From contig JAPDJZ010000162.1 in the NCBI GenBank assembly GCA_029258815.1, forward strand, positions 1 to 8,456: 8,456 bases of DNA. The letters are read 5' to 3'. A model generated the notes under the pieces. That model was given only the letters and a program-made list of their open reading frames with translations. It was not told the DNA's origin and searched no databases. Shown piece by piece: positions 1 through 5,267 of this stretch. The translations under genes were made by a program, and so were the position numbers. The first letter of the stretch is position 1, and each line of letters begins with the position of its first letter. Origin of the DNA: an archaeon (GTDB lineage Archaea; Thermoproteota; Nitrososphaeria_A; Caldarchaeales; Wolframiiraptoraceae).

Positions 1-189
1 CTTAGCTGGATAGATAGACCTCTAAACGAGACCGGGCTAAATACGCTTATCGCCGCGGCCCTAGCCCTAATCTCGAGGAAAGTCGACCGCTTCGACGCCC
101 TAGCCGCCGCCGGCTACCTCGCCGGGATCGCGAGCAAGTCCGGCTACAACGCCGTGAAAAAGGAGATTGAAAGGCTTAAAGGCTTCTAG
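1..189 (+). CDS. 3' end of an unrecognised protein gene
   Basis: The frame is open from the left edge to a TAG at 187-189 and gives the last 62 residues of a protein whose start lies outside the window. Codons end mostly in G or C, as in the neighbouring real genes. The tail is Ala/Leu-rich and helical in character (LNTLIAAALALISRK, then a tyrosine/glycine turn) and ends in a charged helix, KKEIERLKGF. I do not recognise the family and assign no function. The last 14 bases overlap the end of the convergent Thr-rich protein gene, so the two stop codons sit inside each other's reading frames. No hairpin terminator is evident. The only T-run after the stop is a short TCTTTTAG. Confidence 0.7.
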   Translation, partial: LSWIDRPLNETGLNTLIAAALALISRKVDRFDALAAAGYLAGIASKSGYNAVKKEIERLKGF

Positions 190-1171
190 GTCTTTTAGTG
201 ATCAAAGCCGCTATCGCCGCTATGGCCGCGGCCACCATGGCCGCCACTATCACAACCGTTAGCATGGAGAAGATGTCGAAGCCCATTCTTCCGCCAACTC
301 CCGTTGCCGGCTTCGTAGATGTCGGGGAAGCAGTTGTCGTGGTTTCGGACCCGGCGGTCTTGGTCGTGGATTTGGTTCCGCTCAGAGTCGTCGTGTAGAT
401 TATCGTCTTGGTTATCGTCCGGGCAGGAGAGATTATCGTGGTTACCGTGGTTGCTCCGGGCGCGCTTACGGTGGTGATTATCGTCGTGCCGGGATTCTCG
501 ATCGTGGTCGTGTACGTCGTTCCGGACTTTGTGACCGTTTTCGTGGCGGTTAAAGCCGTCGTAAAGGGCATCGTCGGGATGGTCATGACCGTCCCCTCGT
601 GGGTGAAGCCGGGTATCGCGATCGTCTGGGTCATGGGCTCGCTCGCTTCAAACCTGTTAACCATGACTACGGTTATCTGCTCGCAGTACTCTTTTATTAC
701 CCCGTAGACGGGCATGGGTATCGCTATCACCGTGGTCACGGGCCCCATAGTCGCCGTGGTCGCCAGGGTTAGGTATTCGACGCCGGTTCTGGTCTCCGTC
801 GTTCCCCCCTCAATCCGAGTTAAAGTCGTTTCGTAAACCGTCTTCGGTATCGTGAAGACCGTTGTCACTCCCGGGAAGCTTACGCCCGGAATCGTTACGA
901 CGGTCTTCGGCTCCCCCTCGACGACTACGACGCACTCCTGATCCGGCCTCATCTCGACATAGATGAACTTGTATCCGCCCTGTACCACGGTCGCGGCGCC
1001 GGTGGTTCCAGGCTTCGTAACGGTAACGACCTCGGTCGTTCCGGGTATCGTTATTACAGTCGTCGTGGTCACAACCTTAACCTGCTGGGCGATCCCGACG
1101 GAGAAGAAGCCGAGGACTATCGCGATTATAGCCAGCTGAACTGGAGGCCTACTCCTCGAAGCTAAGCCCAA
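176..1171 (-). CDS. Thr-rich secreted, C-terminally membrane-anchored surface protein (paralog A)
   Basis: This 331-residue protein has an N-terminal signal peptide (hydrophobic about 12-27, likely signal peptidase I cut GIA28|QQ). A long extracellular Thr/Val-rich region runs over about 29-265, with recurring PGTT/IPG turns between TTT-V strand-like segments. A Thr/Ser-rich low-complexity stalk covers about 266-292, a C-terminal membrane helix about 302-325, and the tail is basic (KRPRSL). Within the Thr-rich region a less repetitive core stands out: GGYKFIYVEMRPDQEC at 65-80 and YC...NRFEASEP at 162-179. Its only two cysteines, C80 and C163, could pair. There are no N-glycosylation sequons, so any glycosylation would be O-linked. 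The family is unknown to me; a surface stalk or sheath role is inferred. The start is TTG (1171-1169) with GGAGGT six bases upstream. By hand count it is about 65% identical, gap-free over residues 31-265, to the 332-residue protein at 3258-4256. Confidence 0.85.
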   Translation of the reverse strand: MGLASRSRPPVQLAIIAIVLGFFSVGIAQQVKVVTTTTVITIPGTTEVVTVTKPGTTGAATVVQGGYKFIYVEMRPDQECVVVVEGEPKTVVTIPGVSFPGVTTVFTIPKTVYETTLTRIEGGTTETRTGVEYLTLATTATMGPVTTVIAIPMPVYGVIKEYCEQITVVMVNRFEASEPMTQTIAIPGFTHEGTVMTIPTMPFTTALTATKTVTKSGTTYTTTIENPGTTIITTVSAPGATTVTTIISPARTITKTIIYTTTLSGTKSTTKTAGSETTTTASPTSTKPATGVGGRMGFDIFSMLTVVIVAAMVAAAIAAIAALITKRPRSL

Positions 1172-1177
1172 CTCGAG

Positions 1178-1183
1178 ACCTCC
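1178..1183 (-). promoter_or_regulatory. Strong Shine-Dalgarno fixing the TTG start of paralog A
   Basis: On the minus strand this reads GGAGGT, a full match to the archaeal anti-SD core, followed by six bases and then TTG at 1171-1169. It supports TTG as the real start, since no ATG or GTG lies nearby in frame ahead of the signal peptide. Confidence 0.75.
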
Positions 1184-1202
1184 AAATCGATCTTGTGAAA
1201 AT

Positions 1203-1220
1203 CGTTCAATTTTAACTCTA
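1203..1220 (-). promoter_or_regulatory. Candidate TATA element for paralog A
   Basis: The minus strand reads GAGTTAAAATTGAAC, with a TTAAAATT core at 1215-1208. A start site about 25 bases downstream falls near 1186, just ahead of the GGAGGT. That would give a short leader of about 15 bases. The 102-base gap separating this gene from the hydrolase gene fits an independent promoter. Assigned by eye, without a scored TATA model. Confidence 0.5.
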
Positions 1221-1248
1221 TTTCGGGATCCCGGGTAATGGCAAATCG

Positions 1249-1257
1249 AGAAAAATG
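1249..1257 (-). terminator. Possible T-run terminator after the hydrolase/deacetylase gene
   Basis: About 20 bases past the stop of the 654-residue gene the minus strand reads CATTTTTCTC, a run of five T without a clear hairpin. Archaeal termination often uses bare T-runs, so this could end the 332/654 transcript, but a run this short is weak evidence. Confidence 0.25.
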
Positions 1258-1273
1258 TGGTTTGAGGGGGATT

Positions 1274-3238
1274 TTAGCCGGCCGCAAGCTGCCGCGCCTT
1301 CTCCCATCGAAGATATATCTCGGCTATCTCGTCGAAGGTTAGGAACTCCACCGCGCCCTTCTCCATGAGCGGCTCAAGCTCCTCAAGCCACTCGTCATAT
1401 GCCTCGAGAACCTTATCGACCTCGGCTCCGGACCCGCATTGGTAGAGGTGGGAACTCGCATACCACGTGTTCACCATTCCGGGCTTCATGTCCTTCAAGG
1501 CTTCTTGAAGGGATCTCCTAGCCTCGGCGAAGCAGTCGGGGTTTTTGCGGCAGTCCACCTCGAAGCTCTCGGCCTTATACCATCCCGGGATATAGACTAT
1601 CGTCCCCGATTCGTCGTGGTTAAGCCATTCGCCGGTTCCGAGGTTTATCATCTGAACCGCCGGGAGGATCCAAGGCTGGAGCTTGGTCGGAGGAGTCTTG
1701 GTTTGATGGTAGTATGGCTTCTCGAGGGCCGTCATCGATACGAAGCCCAGGCATCCGGGGCACACTCCCAACATGCTAACGTTCTCCAGCTCGAATCCCC
1801 CGCCTAGGTTCGTCGGCTCGCGGCCGAGAGCTTCGGCCACGATCCGCTTAACCTCCAAGTTGTATTGGAGTTTTTCCTCGTCTGTTTCAAGCCCAAGCTC
1901 CTTTATATGGTGGCCTAGATGGCTTTGAACCCCGACCCCATGACCCCTCTCCTCGAGCTCTCTCAGAATGAATCTGCCGAACTTCACGTCGGCTTCCGCG
2001 AAATGCTTCTCGGTTTGAATCGAGAGCTTTGCGCCGTGCTTCTCGAAGATCTTCGCGAGCCTATCCAAGGTATCGGCATACTCCATGAAGACATCCCTAC
2101 TCTCGTTATAGTATGGAGAATGGCCGGGTAATTCCTCGATGTGGAGCTGGAACGCGACCAGCAGCCTCCTGCCTATGCAGTCGTATGGGCAGCTTCTCCA
2201 ATCCTCTCCGAGGTCGCATACGCCATTACCGCAGCTCTCGGGTATCTCGACTAGGGCGAGGAGCCTGCTCTCGGAGCGCTTGGCGGGCCCCCCTTCAAAG
2301 AAGGCTAAAACGTAGTCGAAGTACTCCTCGAGGGGCATTCTGTGGCCGAGGTCATGCCATATCAGCTTACGGCTCTTCGCCGACGAGGCGGCGTCGTAGG
2401 CCATGATACAGGATTCAGGTGGAAGGAGCTGATCCTTCTTACCGCAGTGGAACTGGATCATCCCCTCATAGCCTGGAAGATGGTATAGCGGATCGATCTC
2501 CTTAAGCTTCTCGGGCTCGCTTAGAAGCTCCTGTATCGCCGCGTGCTCCTTCTCCGTCTTGGGCTTGACCCCGGATAGGACGTAGCTTAGATTCGCCGAG
2601 GCGAGGAGGAGGGCGGCTTTCTCTATCCCGCTCTCCCCGAGGGCAACCCCGGAGACTATGCTTCCCAAGCTCCTCGAGATCAGGTAAACCTCTTGGGCTC
2701 CATCCACCCTCAGGAACTCCTCGGCTAGGAGCACCTCCTCGGATCCGCGTTTAACGACCTCGTAGAAGTAGGTGGGGTTGTATCTCCCCCTCTCGCCGTG
2801 ATGGGGTAGGTCGAATGCGAAGACGCAGTAGCCGTATTTCTTGAACTCGTCCATATCCCTTCTCCAGACGGATTTATCCCGCCCCATGCCGTGGACGAAG
2901 ATTATGCATTTTCCGTTCCAGTCCTCGGGCTTCTCGTAGATATACGGAAATGGAAGGGATATCGGGGATTCGGTGCTTTTCGAGGTCTTCGAACTTGTAG
3001 TCTTCGAGGGCGCTTGAGTCGTTTCACGAGTTTCGATCTTAGTTGTTTTCGGGGATTTAGGGGGGGTTGGCGGCTTCTTACTCAACTCAGTCTTAGATGT
3101 TTTCTCAATCTTTGTCGGCTTAATGGGGCTCGTCGTGGTCGATGGCTTTTGCTCGATGATCGGCAGGAGATATACTGCGGCTATCCCCCCTAGGATTATA
3201 AGGGCTACGGCTAGGATCGCGGCGGCCGCGCGGCTCAT
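1274..3238 (-). CDS. Membrane-anchored bifunctional alpha/beta hydrolase / NodB-like polysaccharide deacetylase-like protein
   Basis: This 654-residue protein begins with a signal-anchor helix (about 5-28, no signal peptidase site). A Thr/Ser/Lys/Pro-rich stalk (about 31-92) follows. An alpha/beta hydrolase domain covers about 100-318: oxyanion-region HGMG at 116-119, nucleophile elbow SRSLG with S190, acid candidate D269 (GKKDQ) and H299 (DLGHR). A compact Cys motif follows, CGNGVC at 336-341 with C350 and C354, resembling short Cys/Asp/Gly surface-protein motifs. A C-terminal NodB-like domain covers about 358-645: beta-strand start AFQLHIE at 362-368, RGHGVG followed by HLGHH at 440-444 (the H-x3-H metal motif) and a late His, H597. 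The usual N-terminal Asp pair is replaced by H366-x-E368. Three N-glycosylation sequons lie at N216, N378 and N486. It probably acts outside the membrane as an esterase and/or carbohydrate deacetylase; the substrate is unknown. ATG start, 19 bases after the 332-residue gene and without a clear SD, so probably translated from the same mRNA. Confidence 0.8.
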   Translation of the reverse strand: MSRAAAAILAVALIILGGIAAVYLLPIIEQKPSTTTSPIKPTKIEKTSKTELSKKPPTPPKSPKTTKIETRETTQAPSKTTSSKTSKSTESPISLPFPYIYEKPEDWNGKCIIFVHGMGRDKSVWRRDMDEFKKYGYCVFAFDLPHHGERGRYNPTYFYEVVKRGSEEVLLAEEFLRVDGAQEVYLISRSLGSIVSGVALGESGIEKAALLLASANLSYVLSGVKPKTEKEHAAIQELLSEPEKLKEIDPLYHLPGYEGMIQFHCGKKDQLLPPESCIMAYDAASSAKSRKLIWHDLGHRMPLEEYFDYVLAFFEGGPAKRSESRLLALVEIPESCGNGVCDLGEDWRSCPYDCIGRRLLVAFQLHIEELPGHSPYYNESRDVFMEYADTLDRLAKIFEKHGAKLSIQTEKHFAEADVKFGRFILRELEERGHGVGVQSHLGHHIKELGLETDEEKLQYNLEVKRIVAEALGREPTNLGGGFELENVSMLGVCPGCLGFVSMTALEKPYYHQTKTPPTKLQPWILPAVQMINLGTGEWLNHDESGTIVYIPGWYKAESFEVDCRKNPDCFAEARRSLQEALKDMKPGMVNTWYASSHLYQCGSGAEVDKVLEAYDEWLEELEPLMEKGAVEFLTFDEIAEIYLRWEKARQLAAG

Positions 3239-3257
3239 CAGCCAACACTCTCGAGCC

Positions 3258-4256
3258 TCATGTTCCCGGGGATCTCGGCCGCCGGACTAGGAAGGCTACT
3301 ACTACGGCGATGACCGCGGCCACCGCGATCGCGGCGATCAGCAACATCATGGTCGTAAGACCTCCGAACGCGGCGGCCGTCGTCGTCTCCGAGGTTACGG
3401 TCTCGTGCGGTTTCGGAGGCTTTGTCTTCGTCGGCTTCGGGGGCTTAGTGGGCTTAGGCGGCCCGCTCAGCGTGGTCGTGTAGACGGTCTTCTTGGTTAT
3501 CGTCTTCCCGGGGACTACGATCGTTTTCGTCATGGTCGTCCCGGGCTCCTTCACGGTCTTGACAGACGTTACGCCAGCCATCTCCATGGTCGTCGTATAG
3601 GTCGTTCCGGGCTTGGTAGTCGTCTTCGTGGCGGTTACCCGACCGGTGATCGGGAGAGGCGGCATCGTAACCACGGTCCCCTTGAAGGTGACCCCCGGGA
3701 GCGCTAACACTATGGTCGTGGGCTCGCTCGCCTCGAAGCGATTGATTATCGTAACCGTTATCCGCTTACAATACTCCTTTATCGTCCCGTAGATGGGGAT
3801 GGGCATCGCTATCACGGTGGTGACGGGGCCCATCTTCATCGTCGTCTTCACGGTTACAAGGTCCATTCCCGTCGTCGTTACGGTCGATCCGCCCTCAACC
3901 CGGGTTATCGTGGTCTCGTAAACCGTCGCGGGGATAGTGTACGCCGTGGTGACTCCGGGGAAGCTCATGCCGGGTATCGTCATAACGGTCTTCGGCTCCC
4001 CCTCGATCACTATCACGCATTCCTGATCCGGCCTCATCTCGGCATATACGAATCTATAGCCTCCGTGAACTACGGTTATGACGCCGGTGGTTCCGGGCTT
4101 CTTGATAACTGTCGTCTTGGTGGTTCCCGGCAGCGTTATGACCGTGGTGGTGGTTACGACCACGACCTTCTGAGCCATCCCGACCGAGAGTATCCCGAGG
4201 ACCGCCGCGATCACGATCAACCGGATAAGGAGCCCGCTTCTAGGAGAGTCCTTCAA
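3258..4256 (-). CDS. Thr-rich secreted, C-terminally membrane-anchored surface protein (paralog B)
   Basis: This 332-residue protein has the same architecture as the protein at 176-1171. The signal peptide's likely cut is GMA28|QK. A Thr/Val-rich extracellular region with PGTT and IPG turns runs to about residue 265, followed by a stalk, a membrane helix at about 300-324 and a basic tail (RRPRSPGT). C80 and C163 sit at exactly the same positions as in the paralog. Unlike the paralog, its stalk (about 266-284) is a Pro/Lys repeat built from KPTK and PPKP units rather than Thr/Ser, so the stalk has diverged or been replaced while the ectodomain kept its length. There are no N-glycosylation sequons. 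The start is TTG (4256-4254) with GGAGGG upstream and a strong TATA box, making this the first gene of the surface cassette. The family is unrecognised; a structural cell-surface role is inferred. Confidence 0.85.
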   Translation of the reverse strand: MKDSPRSGLLIRLIVIAAVLGILSVGMAQKVVVVTTTTVITLPGTTKTTVIKKPGTTGVITVVHGGYRFVYAEMRPDQECVIVIEGEPKTVMTIPGMSFPGVTTAYTIPATVYETTITRVEGGSTVTTTGMDLVTVKTTMKMGPVTTVIAMPIPIYGTIKEYCKRITVTIINRFEASEPTTIVLALPGVTFKGTVVTMPPLPITGRVTATKTTTKPGTTYTTTMEMAGVTSVKTVKEPGTTMTKTIVVPGKTITKKTVYTTTLSGPPKPTKPPKPTKTKPPKPHETVTSETTTAAAFGGLTTMMLLIAAIAVAAVIAVVVAFLVRRPRSPGT

Positions 4257-4264
4257 AGCTATTA

Positions 4265-4270
4265 CCCTCC
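4265..4270 (-). promoter_or_regulatory. Shine-Dalgarno for the TTG start of paralog B
   Basis: The minus strand reads GGAGGG, followed by eight bases and TTG at 4256-4254. It supports the TTG start and parallels the SD-TTG arrangement of the other Thr-rich gene. Confidence 0.7.
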
Positions 4271-4290
4271 CAGCAGAATGTTCTGGTCGC

Positions 4291-4311
4291 GGATTTTATT
4301 TTAAAGTTTCC
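4291..4311 (-). promoter_or_regulatory. Strong BRE/TATA promoter of the surface cassette
   Basis: The minus strand reads GAAACTTTAAAATAAAATCC: a purine/A-rich BRE-like GAAAC followed by TTTAAAATAAAA at 4305-4294. Initiation about 25 bases downstream would fall near 4274, just before the GGAGGG at 4270-4265. This is the most TATA-like stretch in the window, which suggests high expression of the Thr-rich protein. The same A/T block reads TTTTATTTTAAAG on the plus strand and may serve the divergent genes too. Confidence 0.7.
4296..4308 (+). promoter_or_regulatory. Possible divergent TATA element toward the KaiC-like/primase genes
   Basis: The plus strand reads TTATTTTAAAGTT. Initiation about 25 bases downstream lies near 4327-4332, at or just before an ATG at 4332-4334. 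A leaderless transcript starting there would run through the short coding-like stretch into the KaiC-like gene. It is the only A/T-rich block in the 207 bases between the two divergent genes. Assigned by eye. Confidence 0.35.
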
Positions 4312-4331
4312 CCTCACGAGCTCAAGCAAAA

Positions 4332-4476
4332 ATGTTTAGGCGGCCCATCACCACCTCGGGCTCGTCGAGGCATCCATGGCCAAGCCGGGATCGCGCTCGA
4401 GGTTCGCGGGTTTCCCGACGCCGAGGAGCTCAAACCCTTATTCTCCGGCTGCTCCAGCTTTAGGTGGGGAAGTTGA
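4332..4476 (+). other. Short coding-like stretch before the KaiC-like gene, possibly frame-disrupted or non-canonically started
   Basis: From about 4369 to a TGA at 4474-4476 one frame has strongly G/C-ending codons and protein-like content (GIALEVRGFPDAEELKPLF, ending SSFRWGS). Its TGA overlaps a TTG start of the KaiC-like gene. This frame has no ATG, GTG or TTG between 4312 and 4369. The nearest ATG (4332, suitably placed for a leaderless start) is in another frame, which by itself gives an Arg/Ser-rich 43-codon ORF ending in TAG at 4461-4463. Joining the two would need a +1 shift near 4368. Options are a frameshift (natural or sequencing error), a rare start codon, or chance. I do not recognise the peptide. 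Confidence 0.3.
4462..4466 (+). promoter_or_regulatory. Shine-Dalgarno favouring TTG 4473 as the start of the KaiC-like gene
   Basis: AGGTG followed by GGGAAG and TTG gives six-base spacing. The alternative GTG at 4464 lies inside this element and has no SD of its own. An in-frame TAG at 4461-4463 rules out any start further upstream. Confidence 0.5.
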
Positions 4477-5267
4477 GCGAGGCCGTTCAACGCCTTGGAA
4501 CCGGGGTCGATGGAATCGATAAGCTTCTGGAGGGAGGGATACCCGAGGGCTTCTTGGTCGCGGTTACTGGCGAGCCGGGATGCGGGAAGACGATCTTCTC
4601 GATCCACTTCATCCATCAGGGCGTGCTCGACGGCGATAAATGCATCTACGTTACGACGGAGGAGAGCCGGGAGTCGATAATCAAGCAGGCCGCCCAGTTT
4701 AACATGGATTTCGAGAAGGCTATCGAGGAGGGGAGGCTGATAGTCATCGACGCTCTCATGGGTAGGGAGGATAGGTGGAGCCTGAACTCGCTCGACATGG
4801 AGGCCTTGGTCAGCAAGGTGATCGAGGCGAAGAGGAGGCTGGGCTACGGGAGGGCTAGGGTCGCGATAGACTCGCTCTCAGCCTTCTGGCTCGATAAGCC
4901 CGCCATGGCTCGGAGATACAGCTACTACCTCAAGAAGGTTCTATCGAAGTGGAACTTCACGATCCTCGCCGTAAGCCAATACGCGATAACGACCGCCGAG
5001 AGCTTCGGATGGGGGATCGAGCACATCGCGGACGGGATCATAAGGTTTAGGCGAGTTCTCAGAGGAGGCGAGCTGAAGCGCTTCGTCGTCATAGAGAAGA
5101 TGAGGCAGACGAACCACAGCAGATACCTCCACGAGATAGACATCAGGCCGGGGGTGGGGCTGGTGGTCTTGGGAAGAGCCCAGCGCAGGGTTGAAGACTA
5201 CAAGCTGCCGCCCGAAGTCGTGAGAAGGATTCTAGAGGCTAAGCGGAGGTCCGAGGACATCCTATGA
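4473..5267 (+). CDS. KaiC-like RecA-superfamily ATPase (single domain)
   Basis: This is a single KaiC/RadA-type P-loop ATPase domain (264 residues from TTG 4473; 267 if GTG 4464 is used). Numbered from 4473: the N-terminal LGTGVDGIDKLLEGGIPEG typical of KaiC-like proteins; Walker A GEPGCGKT at 33-40; the glutamate pair E63-E64 (TTEES), matching the KaiC catalytic glutamates; Walker B VAIDSLS with D133; and EKMRQTNHS at 208-216, the KaiC-family KMRxTxHS signature. There is no second KaiC domain and no circadian context, so it belongs with the many archaeal single-domain KaiC-like proteins, few of which have a known role. Its stop overlaps the start of the primase-like gene as ATGA, so translation is probably coupled and the partner is likely to be the primase-like protein. 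The C-terminal helix is charged (EVVRRILEAKRRSED). Confidence 0.88.
   Translation: MSEAVQRLGTGVDGIDKLLEGGIPEGFLVAVTGEPGCGKTIFSIHFIHQGVLDGDKCIYVTTEESRESIIKQAAQFNMDFEKAIEEGRLIVIDALMGREDRWSLNSLDMEALVSKVIEAKRRLGYGRARVAIDSLSAFWLDKPAMARRYSYYLKKVLSKWNFTILAVSQYAITTAESFGWGIEHIADGIIRFRRVLRGGELKRFVVIEKMRQTNHSRYLHEIDIRPGVGLVVLGRAQRRVEDYKLPPEVVRRILEAKRRSEDIL

Noticed and set aside
198..707. Plus-strand ORFs of 66 and 99 codons with Val/Ile-rich products
   Set aside because: They lie antisense to the Thr-rich gene. Reverse-complemented Thr codons (ACN) read as GT-rich Val codons, which explains both the composition and the lack of stops.
1439..2406. Plus-strand ORFs inside the 654-residue gene
   Set aside because: The opposite strand carries clear domain motifs over the whole length. 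These ORFs have no recognisable content and come from high GC.
3259..3261. ATG overlapping the stop of paralog B as the start of the 654-residue gene
   Set aside because: The ATGA overlap looks attractive, but this ATG is out of frame with the hydrolase and meets TGA after seven codons.
176..4256. Repeated short DNA words (GTCGT, CCGGG and a 21-base identity at 936-956 and 4021-4041) as a repeat array or CRISPR
   Set aside because: The repetition follows Thr/Pro-Gly codons in coding frame, and the 21-base match lies at equivalent positions of the two paralogs. There are no regular repeat and spacer units.
1085..4256. Thr-rich proteins as pilins cut by the prepilin peptidase
   Set aside because: Their N-termini have ordinary signal peptides with a G-x-A|Q cut. 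There is no Lys/Arg-Gly cleavage site directly before the hydrophobic segment.
3405..4304. Arg/Gly/Leu-rich plus-strand ORFs opposite paralog B
   Set aside because: Shadow frames of the Thr-rich coding sequence, with low-complexity products. The paralog at 176-1171 confirms the minus-strand frame.
4314..4616. 100-codon minus-strand ORF in the divergent intergenic region
   Set aside because: It is largely antisense to the KaiC-like N-terminus including Walker A, has no family features and would run over the cassette promoter.
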